Of a stretch of 64,000 nucleotides of DNA, positions 47,201 through 58,835 are shown piece after piece (positions within the stretch are counted from its first letter, which is position 1; each line of letters starts with the position of its first letter). Made by a program: the position numbers and the translations under genes. The stretch spans positions 34,706,631 through 34,770,630 of the forward strand of contig CM023539.1 of NCBI GenBank assembly GCA_013350335.1, read 5' to 3'. The notes beneath the pieces are model-generated. The model saw only the letters and a list, made by a program, of their open reading frames with translations, was not told where the DNA came from and did not search any database. This stretch comes from Chimonanthus salicifolius (taxonomy: Eukaryota > Streptophyta > Magnoliopsida > Laurales > Calycanthaceae).

Positions 47201-50200
47201 ACCATATAAAGTCGGAGTCTAAACCATCACGATCTTTCATATACAATCTTAGACTTCTTTAGTCATATTGGATAGTTGTTGTAGAGACTCAGATCATGTC
47301 TTCTTTAAGCAATTTGCAAAAAATTGAGGTACCAACACCTAGGTATGCTTGTGCAAATTTTGTTCTTTCATGTTCTCAGACTAATGTAATTTTATTCTTT
47401 TTTTCCCAAAAATACAAGGACATTTCTACCACTAGCTTTGTCTAGACATTGTGTCTGACATCTCATGCGTTACATATCTATATATCTGAATCACATGGGA
47501 TTTTGTATCATAAGAACACATGCTTGGAAATTTGTCAAGAAACTGCAGTTAGTGGCTACAGAAAAAAAATGTACTCGTGAAAGTCATGTGAAAATCTTTA
47601 CAGAACACTACTCCACTGTAATTACCTCCTCTTGCTGCTTATTGCATGTATTATTTTTAATGATCTAGCGTGTGATCATATAGATCGGAGGACAGGAAAA
47701 AGGAGGTTTTGACTACCACAAATAAAAGCCCTTAATACAGAATAATAAATGATCAGAATCAATGGAGCATTCATCAAAAAACCTGCGATGCCAGAGAAAA
47801 TCAAAATGCATATAGAAATTTGTGGAATATTAGTAGTTTCTTGATGACACAAGTTTGCCATCAACTGAACATGTAAATGAAACCACCTTTTTTTTTTCAT
47901 TTCTTTTAAAACAACTCCCTCAATGACAGTTGTGTGAAAGACAGACTTGGTGGGGCTTCCATGCCAAGGATGAGTTTGGATGTACTCAATGCAAGCAGTT
48001 CAATTAACCCACATGTTCACAGCAAACCACAAACCCTGTCACAGCACCGCAGGCAGATACATAGTAGCTGATAGCTGACATTGAGTCAGGGCAGAGGTTG
48101 GAAAATCAGTGGTTTTAGCCAGGTGGACTGGTCAGTTGAAACTAACCAAAATCTATCCATTTTGTTTAAAACCATATGTGAAGGTCTAAACTGGTCAAGC
48201 CATGTCAAAGCTTACTAGAACTGATTAATGCTGTTCATTTATCCTATTCTGACATCATAGTTTTGACCATGGGTCTAGAAAGTTGAACTACTTTCAGCCA
48301 ACCCATCCACAGAAATAGTTCCTATCAATTTTTGCAAAGATTGGAAAAATTGTATGCACTAAGGGCATGTTTGTATGTTTCCACACATACAAAAGTTGGA
48401 GAGGAAAAACAACTTTCCTACCCTTCAAATAGGAAATCATTTCCTTCAAATGGCCCTTAGATGGGTGAATCTACTCTTTGCACAAGTATAAATTGATTCA
48501 ATATACATCAGCTATGAGGCCAGATACGGCCATGGGTACTGATACAGGACACGCCATGTTCACAAATTTAGGACACGGGGACAACAAGGACAAGGCATAT
48601 TTTTTTTATATGTAATCCACGTGTATAAAATTATATTTAAGGTCATCCTAATTAGTTTTATGTTATTTCAAAGTTTTGATAAAAAGGGAAATTTTATTAT
48701 TTGACTAAATTTGACATTAAGAGATGCATCACTTCCTATAATTTTTGCATTAATCTTGACATGATTAATTTATAATCATCATAAAACTTATAAGCACATA
48801 TAATTTAAGTGGGCCCACATGTTGAACTAAACCATGTATCTATCATATTTCTGTCTTGAATATTTATCATCTCCAAACAAAATTTATTTATTTAAATCAT
48901 TTAATCATGTCAACAATTTTTTATGATTTAAATTTTTTAATTTATGGAGAACCATATAGTAAAAGAAAGGGTCAGGTGGGCAATTGGTTATCACAAGTGA
49001 GAAGTGAGGGAAAGTGCACAAGAGGGGGAAAAGCAAAAAAATTGGTAATCGCATGCAATAAGGGAGGTAACATGAATAAAAGGGGAAAAGCCATAGAGTT
49101 AGGGATAGGGATGCGCTGGAAGGGGAAATAAAGGAAAGGTTAGCGGCTAGGGCACAATTAAATGTTGTTCCTACTCCATTAGAAGGCAATGGGTGATACC
49201 TATTAGGTGTCCTAGTATTCCTCCCACATTCTCTCTTCTCTCTCCCTACCATACATTCCCATGCACATCCCGCTCCCCGTGTCCACATGAGGCCTATACG
49301 TGTGTGTGCATCACAATCTTTCAACAAACTTTGGGAAACAAAAAGTAAAGTTGAAAACCAACTTGCTTTTGGCAAAAACTACCTCTCTTCTTTTTTGCAA
49401 ATGCCCCCTTTTATTGAAAATCCTATTTTCAATGAAAAACAAAAACATTGCTTGAGAGCTCATTTGTGTTTTTTTTCTCAGAGAGGGATTTGTGCATATC
49501 ACAGAAAATGATGCAAAGAAGGATTTGAGAAGTGCATTTGAAAATACAGACCCATGCACAGTATAGAAGGTGAAGATGGACACAAAGTCCTCTAATAAGA
49601 AAGTTGAGCCACTCTAGACCCCAGCAGTAAGTTTTCCAACAGTTATGAACCAAGATAAACTTATCTTTAGTTCTTGGCCCCAGCTTCAGGCTTTTGGGCT
49701 AGAGCATACATAAGCCCAAGCCAGGCCCGATTACCAACAGGGTTTCACTATAATGACCAGGCTAAAGCCCAGAGTGGCCGAGCTGAAAGCTGGTGTCGAT
49801 TCCAGGTTCAGACTTCCGACCAAATTCCCATCGCAGACGAAGTGGTCCCTTTCTTTTTGAAGGTTATGGCAGTGGTTGGCAGTTGTGTCCTGTATTTTAG
49901 ATGGAAAACCAGGATCGGTGACATCATGCAAACATATACTGTGATTTCTGATTTGCAGACTTATCCAAACAAACAGGAAATGAATTTCCACATCCATTTT
50001 ACCACTTGTTCAAATAGACATTTTGCCAATATCAAGAAGTTATCCTCTCTTTTTTCAAAAATAAAAAATAAATTTACTCCATGCATGCATGTATGGAAAC
50101 AGAAAATGGACAACCAAGAAAGCTCAAAAACAAAGTGATCAGAGACATTGGCAAACTATAATACTCAGAAAATCAAACAAATGCAAGAGCAGATAGGCCA

Positions 50201-50213
50201 GCAAAATAAAAAC
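44246..50213. other. Large intron of the UFD1 pseudogene, mostly unrecognised
   Basis: About 6 kb without supportable genes. Besides the tandem repeat at 46548-46665, it contains a gGATACgG/GGACACG word cluster around 48510-48590 and scattered A-runs. Short frames here have no recognisable domains. Confidence 0.5.
46548..46665. repeat. 59-bp tandem duplication
   Basis: The unit begins TCATTTCTTTTCACAGAACC and ends near TTGTCTAGACAAGTTT. It is present twice with one or two differences. Confidence 0.85.
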
Positions 50214-50314
50214 CTTGAGATGGTGCCGTGCTTGACACAATAGATGGTTCAGGTCTTTCGGGTTCTTTATAATCCAGAGGAGGAGCAAAGTCAACCTCAT
50301 AGTCTGTCTCTATA

Positions 50315-50390
50315 ATGCTTATGGTGGGAGATGGCTTTGTTTCTACAATATCATGCTTATGGTGGGAGATGGCTTTGTTTCTACAATATC
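50315..50390. repeat. 38-bp tandem duplication inside a UFD1 exon
   Basis: The unit starting ATGCTTATGGTGGGAGATGG occurs at 50315-50352 and again, identical, at 50353-50390. Because 38 is not a multiple of three, the reading frame of the exon 50214-50475 is shifted. Without one copy the exon keeps frame and phase. Confidence 0.95.
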
Positions 50391-53300
50391 AATGTAAAAT
50401 TTCTTATTGTTGTAGGCAACCATTATAGTGTCACCAGTAGTCAAGCAGGAGAAATTCCTCAACGTTCTCTTTAAGCTGTACAAAACATAAAAACCAGTCA
50501 ACGTCAAACCCTTGACAAATGAAAATTCCTACTGTATGGGTATCTATTGCAGCTATATGGTAAAATGAACTCAATATTTCAACACATGTCATCATAATAG
50601 CCAAAGGCATATTTGGGCCACCCTAGGCACTAGCCTAGGCTCCCAGGACTTTGTTAAAGGCTCACAATTAGGTCAGTGACTTATATTTACTTTTGATTCC
50701 ATGAGCAATTCTGGATATTTCCTTGTTTCAATGAAAATATTTTATCTTCTCAATATTGGCATGCCAAAAAACAAAACTAAAGAATATTCCAATTTGAATA
50801 CCTACATACTTGTGCTTAGGAAAATTAGGCTTAAATATAGGTGTGTGGTTTGCATGTTAGATTTCATGACCAATTTGAGCCTTGCACCTAAACTACCAAG
50901 TGTGGCATGTGGTAAAAAAACCCGACTCAAAAATGATACTACCAATTACTGATATGAAACTCTTGGGAATACTGACATGGCTTTTGGATTAGAGATATTT
51001 AGGAAGTCCATTGTGTGTGGTTGCAGCTTTACACAAGTTTCTTTCAAAAGAGTGGCATTTTTCACTCTTACAATATCGCCTTCTTGCAGTAGCATGTTTT
51101 CCATCATCTACAGCAGCAAAATTAAAGAATGGTTAATAATTTAGAAATAGGCTTGGAATCTTTTATCTTTCTTGGAACAGTGGCTCTGAATCTTCAATTA
51201 ACTTAGAAATATCAAGTTACGAACCAACCAAAATTGTGCAAGTTACAATTACGTACCCAATATGGCAAGTAGATCATGCCTTCATCAGCAACAAACTCCA
51301 TCACACCGCAATGTGATACTCGATTCGTGGCAGGATTTTAAACTTCAAACAACATTGGATAATCAATGTGCAGTGAAGCTGCAAAGAGAAAACATTGCAG
51401 TATCTTAACAAAAGAACTTAAAACAATGAGAAACAGAATTGAAACGGATAAGAAAAGTGCTCAACCTATTAGAGTAAGATTCAACAAAATATGGAGAAAA
51501 TACACAACTGCAGGAAAGAAGAGCATATACAATGCTTGCTTAACAAATCTATGGATCATTACATTGAGCTCTTGTGTTGCTCAGGACCCATTTTTAGCAT
51601 TACACAGACTGTTTGTCTGGTGAACCCTACCAGGGATAACATATGCTACAAATTCCCAGCAAAAAATCCTTGCCATCTTACAGTTGACTTCCCAAAGAAT
51701 GATTAAAATATTGCTAGTGATGACAGTCATACTATGATGGGAAGTTCTTTCACTCATTTATGCATCCATATTAGCTGGACAAATTAATTCTGAAACATAG
51801 AAGATGGATCAATTGGCCCCGGCCACAAATGAAAAAAAATATGCATGCTGTAGTTTGATGTCTGGGTGTGCGTGTCTCTTAGAGAGAGAGAGAGAGACTA
51901 CAAGCATTATATAACACATCATGAAAAAACAAAGTTCACAAAATATCAAGAAATAATGATGAGGCTCCTTACCAAGGCGATCAAGCGCTGATGGACTGAC
52001 AAAGATAATGCAAATAAACTTAGAAAAGTTTAGGAGTGACAGATAATGTTACACACCAGAGGATGGAAGAATTCATTCAGGAAGATAAAATACTCTTATC
52101 ACCGCTTTGCAGATGTGGCTGCAAATACCACAATAACCCATGATTTATAGAAAGGAGAGTGAAGCATTTCAATGTGGCGAATGGGAAAGTGAAAAAAACA
52201 AGAAATTTTCAATTTACTACATGCCTCTAGAAATGCATTGATGCAAAGATACTCTGTTAAGTGCATATTCCAAGAAGGCTCCAAAATTGAGAGTGGTACA
52301 ACATTGGTCAGAATGGTGGTTATCCAACCTACTTAGATCTTAGGTGGCACGGAAAATGGAGAATAAATGGGGTCAGATGCTGTGTTTCTACCCTCCTCCA
52401 CTTAAATCTATATCAATTAACACTTCAACTTTGAACTAAGGCAAAAATTCAGAAAATTAAGCTGCGACATAGTTTCAAATTCTATGCTACCTAAATCCCA
52501 AAAGGAAGCATCATAACTCAGAAATTATCCATTGTGAATTGGTTCAAAAAATTTGGTATGAACTTTCAATCAAAACCCTTAGATGAGGAAAAAGCTACCA
52601 ACTTTCACTTTTTTTAGTTTAGCCGATATTCCAAGGGCCTTGATTCACAAAAAATCATTGTGAACTGGTTCACAACAGATAATTCTCTCATGACTCAACA
52701 TTAAAACCACTGGTAATTTGAGCGACATCCACACAAACCCTGCAATATTCAATTCTTCAATATTAAGAAACTAACAAATGTAGACAAAGTAGAGGCTACT
52801 TTTAGAAGGGACTTGAGAAAAGACAAGCATTCCTAATTGGACTTGCTCCCTAGCACAACACTACATCTACATCAATTTTTTTCACAAAACCAGTACAACT
52901 AAATGAACTCTTCAGGTCCTTCAGTTAAGATACATATCTGCCAGACACTGGGGCTTAAAAGACAGGTGCTTTAACAAGCGATGGGAGAGGGTTGGTCCTG
53001 CCCTAAGATTAAAAAAAATTGATAGATGGATAGATTAACATGGGGGCTATCAAACTGTCAAGAATGAGACCTACTGAATCATCGTAGCCCTTGATCTGTT
53101 AAGATTAGAAACAACCACTGGATAAATATTTTTACCTATCATGATTGATCCTACAATGAGGATGCATCAAATAGGCACCAAGAAAGGTTGAATTTAAGTT
53201 TAAAAGAGAAAATAACAAGTTCGATGGTTCAGATTTACCATTAGGTAGGCCCATCATGGGATCATTTTGCCCAGGCACACAAAACACCCGGGCTTTGCTA

Positions 53301-53685
53301 GTTTCACCCTCTATATGCAATGCAAACAATAACTGAGTATCCACCCATCTAAAGAATAATGTCAAGAGCTTGTCATTTGAGGATAAGTAGTGCATCCACA
53401 GGTTGCTAGTTTAAGAGAAAGGTAGGGTTTTTCTTTTTTCTTTCTCTTTTCACTTTTTCCCTTGGGTAAAAAGGGTAGGAGCAAGCAATAAGGGACAAAA
53501 TGGGGCAAGAATAATATCAAACCTTATCAATAAAAGAAGCAGGGTAACAACGATAAATCTGCTCGAATGAGCTTCCAGGATAGTCATAGCCTTCAAAAAA
53601 CTGCAACCACCATCAACATAAGAGGCGACTAAAACAGAACATATTTTGAAAATTAAGTTAACTCAGAAATATTCTATGCTTTTAC

Positions 53686-53693
53686 AGAGAGAG

Positions 53694-53742
<49 letters not shown>
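53686..53742. repeat. GA dinucleotide microsatellite
   Basis: More than 20 GA units, in the intron upstream of the first recognised UFD1 exon. Confidence 0.95.
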
Positions 53743-53745
<3 letters not shown>

Positions 53746-53954
53746 ACTCAGCAATAAGCCCCATAAAATATAATAAATAAATAAGGGTACATATATCAGG
53801 TAGGTTAAGCATCAAACATCCTTTAGCTGACTATTGCATCTCTTTCTCCTCTTCTTCTTCTTTTTATTTCAAGTCAGACACCAACAGAGATATAACCTCC
53901 AGCTTATTTCTTCTAGATCATGTAGAGTAGAAATGATCAAGTTGGCTTCTTGCT

Positions 53955-54275
53955 TTACTTACTAGTATTTATTAAATTTTGAGTTGGCAAAAGGGAGAAA
54001 CTTTTCTTCAAATAATAATAGTTTTCCAGAATAGGAAGGACAAAGTATACAAACAACATGGAGAATGAATAGACCATCCAACATGAACAAGACATAAGAA
54101 AGGGAAACTCCATCAAAGAATATTGCATGTAAGCAATAACAGAATCAGATTTAGTCTTCCTCCCTTTCGCAGGACTATCTGCTTCATAATCAGCGTCATG
54201 GAGAACGTCCTCAAAAACCCCCAGTGCATGCTTCGAAAGGTTTTTAGCTAATCTTTCACACCCTTCAACCTCCAT
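53955..54275 (-). CDS. Unidentified open frame, 106 codons
   Basis: Starts ATGGAGGTTGAAGG and gives MEVEGCERLAKNLSKHALGV, then FEDVLHDADYEADSPAKGRK. The first 55 residues look protein-like (charged, helical). The rest is hydrophobic and rich in Phe, Cys and Tyr, as read-through of AT-rich DNA often is, so the real coding part may end near residue 55 at a donor or be a fragment. It is not part of UFD1 as known. It may be an exon of an unknown gene or a transposon remnant. Confidence 0.25.
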   Translation of the reverse strand: MEVEGCERLAKNLSKHALGVFEDVLHDADYEADSPAKGRKTKSDSVIAYMQYSLMEFPFLMSCSCWMVYSFSMLFVYFVLPILENYYYLKKSFSLLPTQNLINTSK

Positions 54276-54299
54276 GGAGGAGTACTTTCCTTAAATATT

Positions 54300-55940
54300 G
54301 ATAGCACATGCAAAATGCCCTTTTACAATAAAAGGAGAGAAGCTCCTCTCCAATGCTTCTTCATACCATGCAACATGGCAAAGGCTGTTAGAAAACAAGA
54401 GGAACGATAAACTCATCACAAATTATTATTTTTGTATATTTCTCTTGTTTATTCCACTGAATGAAGGCCATATTTGTAGAGTACATCAATATATTACTTT
54501 CCTAATTGAGAGATATACATAATATCTCCCACAATCACAATAGATCCATGAAAATCAATCATAATCTAAATCATATTTAAATATATCTTAACAGCAACAA
54601 ATGACCTCAGCAGACTAGAAAGTCCACCTTCTTTTTGTTGAAAAACCAGCAAAGCCACAGCTATGGCAGCTAAAGAATCACTAAAGATACCACATGGCAT
54701 ACCTGAGAAATTGTATGACTCAGCCAAAACCACAGTTAGATGCAATCCTCAGTAGATTAAGGAATTTGAAGGAAAATAAGGCAAATGTCATGTTCAAATA
54801 CCAACTTGTAAGTTGATTCCATGTTCAAGAATAGCCTTAAGAGATAATAATCACAAAACACAACAAAAGAAAAGAAGCAAAGCTTGTATGCCTCCAAACA
54901 ATATCAAAGAAGTCAGCTCACCGAGAGGACAAAATTAAGAATAAAATCAATTTATCAAATAAGACCCCTCTGGGTTAGCCATCCATCCCTTATGAGTTCA
55001 GTTTATCAAAATTAAAAATTGCAAATCTAAACCCCTAAACAAATTTAAACAATAACAAGAAGAAAAAGAAAAGTGAATGCAAATGCAAGGAAATGACCTC
55101 CATTCAATATTCAAAGAAGCTTCTGAGTCTTCAGGTCCAAAACAAGTAGAAAAGAAAGAAAATAAAACCCCATCCAATTGCAATCCAGGCTTAAATTCAG
55201 CCTGGCCTGCCTGAGTTACAGCCCACGCAAAATATTCCTGCAGTGTGCAGTTTCAGAGAGTCTACCAAAAAAATTAAACATATTTTGTAGGACCTATCAA
55301 AAAATTTCACCAAGCAGCACCATTGTCTGATACAAAAGCGAGAACAACTCATGAACAAACAGAAACGGTTACATTCTTTTTTGCTTGAAAGTTCAAACAT
55401 CCAACATGTGCAGCAATTCAATCATCAATTATATAGGTATCTTTCCTGTAAGCAATTTTAAGAACAATGAGCAACACTCTCATGTGCAAAAATGTGGAAC
55501 CAAATAAAGATAATTTTGTTTATTTAATTCTTTAAAAAATATCACAACAATTTGCAAAGAGGAAGTACTGTTTAATGGATCATGGATCAAGTAGAAAGGA
55601 AGAAGATAATTAATTTCCAAAGCCTCATACATACAAATTCCATTCAAGATATAGATTAACCACAAATGAGGAACTAGCATGGGTTTTTACCAGTCAAAAA
55701 TTGAAAGAAGAAACCATGCTCAAATGACAGTATCAGTTCAATTCAAGCTTGTAACTTTCTTTGTTTGGGTGAGAAGGACCATAATCATTTAAAGTAGAGA
55801 TCCTTATCAATACAATTGCATACAATTGAGAGAAGGGTACTTCAACTGTTATATAAATTCATTTCAATGTGTGGGATTTTGTGTCAACTTCACCGTAAGC
55901 AATCTTCCCATTTGATTTGTAATAACAATTCACTATCTCA
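54300..55940. other. Interval between the UFD1 pseudogene and the RING-H2 gene
   Basis: No coding region supported. It should contain the promoter and first exon of the ancestral UFD1 gene; ATG followed by a GTATGA donor on the minus strand at 54368-54363 is one candidate for the start exon. Confidence 0.4.
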
Positions 55941-56205
55941 GGACATAGAAAACGATGAAATGACTTTGAAGAATAATGGTGCAATTCATCTCTGTATTAT
56001 ATAGAAATCTTTGTACAACAATATTTCCAAAAACAATATTTACAATTCAAACTCTAAAATATTACTCCATGAGGACTTGAAAAGGATGAAATGACTTTGA
56101 AGAATAATGGTACAATTCATCTTTGTATTATATAGAAATCTTTGTACAACAATATTTCCAAAAACAATATTTACAATTCAAACTCTAAAATATAACTCCA
56201 TGAGG
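55941..56205. repeat. 131-bp tandem duplication 3' of the RING-H2 gene
   Basis: Two head-to-tail copies (about 55941-56072 and 56073-56205) of a unit containing GATGAAATGACTTTGAAGAA and ending in ACTCCATGAGG. They differ at only a few positions, so the duplication is fairly recent. Confidence 0.92.
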
Positions 56206-56312
56206 CCTTCAATAACATCAATTTGAGTTCAGTGAGTTCAAGCCCCAGAATCTTCTATTCCAAATCAAATACAGAAGTATTAAACTAAAACTCATCAATC
56301 TGTCTTCTGCTC

Positions 56313-57433
56313 CTACTGCTGCAGCATTTCGAATCTGCAAATCGGGCAAAAATGACTTTGCTTGAGCCACTGAAGAATGCATTGACGGTGGAAAATGTGG
56401 AAGCAGGGCATCTGAACAACTGCTTTGCCCTCTAAGAATTCTTCCTGACAAACAATGCAAATTACGTCTCCGAATGCCGAACTTGTAAAATCCATTATCT
56501 TCAGTGCTTCTACCGAAGAAGCAGATGCAGGGGCTGCACTGCAGTTTGAAATAGCCGACTCCATGGATTCATTAAGAACCCAATTCATCGAATCATCATC
56601 GAGGACCATTGTATCGTTCCGCCTCGAGTGGTTGCTTCTGACCTTTATAAACAATATAAACATAAACAAAATTTTAAGTATTAAAAATCTAAGCAACAAA
56701 AGGAGGAAAAACATAAACAAATTTTAAGCATTAAAAATCTAAGAAACAAAAACATGGGCGAATATAACCATCTTCACAAAAAAGAAAAACAGTTCCTAAT
56801 GATCAAAAGTGTTCTGAGTATCATGGATGGCCAAGGGCTTAAGATCACAATTCACAAGAAAATCCAATAATTAGTCAGAATCCCCAGAAAAGAACAAGTA
56901 ATACCAATGTTGCACGGATGCAAAAAAAATACAGAAATGTTCATGAAACTAAATAAACACCAAGTTGCACGGATGCAAAAAAAAATACAGAAATGTTTAT
57001 GAAACTAAATAAACATGAAACCAAAGCGTCCCAAAAGATAAACCCAATAGAAACCAGGAATTCCCAATTCAAAACCCACTTACGGCAGAAGAAGAAGAAA
57101 ACCCTAACCTAAGTCAGGAAATATCAATAAAAACAAGATTAACAAATAACTCAAGACAGGCCATCTTACCTGTCTCATTTGTGTGGGGGAGATCACAACC
57201 ACATCGTCAATGGCCTCAGAGTAGAGAGGAAAATTCGGGCTTCCATTTGGATAGAAACCCATATTTCTTCTTCCAAATTGCTGTGGCCGTCTTACTTGTC
57301 TGATTTGTGTTGAAGTGATTACAAACACATCGTCAACGGCCTCAAAGTTGAAAGAAAAATTGTGCCCGAAACCCATATCTCTGCTACCAAATTGCTGGCG
57401 AAAGGCACGATTATGATGCGGCATTGAAGACAT
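56313..57433 (-). CDS. RING-H2 finger protein, two exons, 197 aa, probable E3 ubiquitin ligase
   Basis: Exon 1 is 57433-57170 (88 codons, phase 0, donor CAG/GTAAGA). Exon 2 is 56642-56313 (acceptor ATAAAG/GTC). The C-terminal RING-H2 has CIVC (Cys150, Cys153), 14 residues, CFHIFHRQC (Cys168, His170, His173, Cys176), ten residues, and CPIC (Cys187, Cys190): all eight zinc ligands are in canonical spacing, and Trp180 lies where E2-binding RINGs often carry an aromatic. Such proteins usually act as E3 ligases. There is no signal peptide or membrane helix, so it is probably soluble. Residues 13-50 and 51-88 are a duplicated unit (QQFG(S/R)R(D/N)MGF ... E(A)(V/I)DDV(F/V)VI). The alternative open start in exon 2 is intron read-through rich in Phe and Leu. 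No family name beyond RING-H2 can be given. Confidence 0.85.
56661..56755. repeat. About 51-bp tandem duplication in the RING-H2 intron
   Basis: Unit ACATAAACAAATTTTAAG..TTAAAAATCTAAG, twice, with small indels, starting next to the acceptor of exon 2. Confidence 0.8.
56910..57016. repeat. 55-bp tandem duplication in the RING-H2 intron
   Basis: Unit TTGCACGGATGCAAAAAAAA followed by ATACAGAAATGTT(C/T)ATG, copies at 56910-56964 and 56965-57016. Confidence 0.88.
57170..57396 (-). repeat. Duplicated unit in RING-H2 exon 1, including the splice donor
   Basis: Two copies of a roughly 38-42-codon unit. The downstream copy ends CAG/GTAAGATGGCC at the real donor. The upstream copy carries CAAGTAAGACGGCC at 57298-57285, now read as Gln-Val-Arg-Arg. 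The two donor positions are exactly 126 bases apart. Confidence 0.85.
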
Positions 57434-57780
57434 CTTCAGATATTCAAGACCTAAATACAGATAACAAAACCCAAATCAGAAAATAATCCCCCAAAAAAAA
57501 AAAAAAAGAATCGTTTCCCCCTTATTTTAGGGGACGAAATTTGAAACTAGCTTTCAAGAAAATGAAAAGAAATAGAGAGATTTTGTATGCAGATCGCTAT
57601 AGTCCTCTCAGAGAGAGAGGGAGATCGAGAGCGCTTTGAGTCTTTTTTTCAACGTTTCAAAGAGCGAGAGAGAGAGGGAGATCAAGAGCGCTTTGAGTCT
57701 TGTTTTTCGATGTTTCAGAGAGCGAGCGAGCGAGAGTGTTCGATGTTCAGAGAGAAACTCAAAATATTAATACGCGTAGA
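57434..57780 (-). promoter_or_regulatory. 5' leader and promoter-proximal region of the RING-H2 gene
   Basis: On the minus strand this is a CT-rich leader typical of plant 5' UTRs. It contains a 57-bp tandem duplication (57611-57667 and 57668-57725, sharing GAGATC(G/A)AGAGCGCTTTGAG on plus). A TATATATA stretch at 57791-57807 is a candidate TATA region. Confidence 0.5.
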
Positions 57781-57809
57781 ACGGCTGTCAATATATATTT
57801 ATATATATA

Positions 57810-58827
57810 ATTAAAGTAAATGAGAAACAATCTTAAACTTTCAAGGGAAAATAGATAGTCACGGTTTTTTGATTATTTGTCGATGATTTTTTATTAAAAA
57901 ATATTTAAATTTAAATTTCCAGCACAAGGTCTATATCAATCAAGTTTTACACCCTTTTTAAAATTATTATAATTAAATCAATTGAGTTTTATATTATGTG
58001 AGAGTAACTTTAAATTTAAAAGAAGGTTATACATCTTATAAAACATTTTTATAATCATTTTTATAATGAAAACTTCACGTAAAACTTATCTATGATCTTA
58101 TTTGAAAATATTTATATTTTGTTTCTCCGCTTGTAAAAGTTGATCTAATAAGCTCTAAAAATGAATATAAGATATGAAACAATTTTATCATATTCTAATC
58201 TACATAGGTGTAAAGATATTTTAGAAATTTTTAGCATTTGACTACTATTATAATAAGATACTAAAAATATTTATATATTATCTTAGGAATTGAAAGTTAA
58301 TTTGATGTCTTACAAAAAATGTCGTAATCTACTTTGATTAAAATAATGAAGAATAATAAATTGACAATTTTGTTATGTAGATCTTTGTATGTGCATTTAA
58401 CATTTTTTGGTTGAATTGTGATGGCTTAGTCGATTTTTTAATATTCCAGAGTCTCTAATATTTTTTTTTAGAAAAATTCAAATTCAATTTAAGTAAATAA
58501 CAGAACATTAGAAAATTTTATTAACATCTCAGACTTCTCTCAATTCCAATGCCAAATGAGAACTACTCTAAGATTGGAAAAAATAAATTTCAAATAACCA
58601 CAACTCAATTTCTCTCTGAAATAATGGATGAATACTCAAGATCGCAAAGAAAACACAACACCATGTGAATTTCACAATAAATTAAAATTATAATGAATGC
58701 TAGAATTAAATTGCAAGAATAAAAATATAACCTAAAATAAAAACAAATAATTGCATTAATTTTAAATTTAATTCAAAGCTTTCAAATAAGAAATCAAAAG
58801 AACAATAACTAACCATGTAATAACCAA
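57810..58827. other. AT-rich intergenic DNA
   Basis: No coding frame or element recognised. Confidence 0.5.
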
Positions 58828-58835
58828 TTGTAAAC

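Larger units (their letters stand above)
34599..53600 (-). pseudogene. UFD1: UFD1 (ubiquitin fusion degradation protein 1) locus, introns retained, disrupted
   Basis: Exons on the minus strand: 53523-53600 (GSSFEQIYRCYPASFIDK), 52095-52118 (PHLQSGDK), 51973-51995 (SALDRL), 51257-51378 (LHIDYPMLFEV, stop, NPATNRVSHCGVMEFVADEG), 50977-51107 (MMENMLLQEGDIVRVKN, KLQPHTMDFLNISNPKA), 50214-50475 (TLRNFSCLTTGDTIMVAYNN, EVDFAPPLDYKEPERPEP), 39964-40204 (RRLDGKPSTQSAT, SGKLLFGSS) and 34599-34688 (EEPKFQAFTGKYSQQG, stop). Phases agree across most junctions. UFD1 is the substrate-binding partner of NPL4 and the AAA ATPase CDC48. Lesions: TAA in frame at 51338-51340, a 38-bp duplication (50315-50390), a one-base loss near 40150, and erosion at exons 3-4 where KIIMPP is not recovered with proper splice sites. 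The first-exon ATG is not certain; ATG followed by GT at 54366-54364 is one candidate. Assembly error could explain one lesion, hardly all. Confidence 0.88.

Noticed and set aside
49660..49860. Possible coding exon in a GC-richer patch
   Set aside because: The 154-codon plus frame there has no recognisable domain and lies in a UFD1 intron; GGCCC/GGGC words suggest repeat sequence.
53686..53742. Possible CRISPR-like or satellite array
   Set aside because: It is a simple GA dinucleotide repeat without spacers; CRISPR is not expected in a plant nuclear genome.
56455..56727. 90-codon plus frame over the RING-H2 second exon
   Set aside because: Antisense to the RING domain; the minus strand has the full zinc-ligand pattern.
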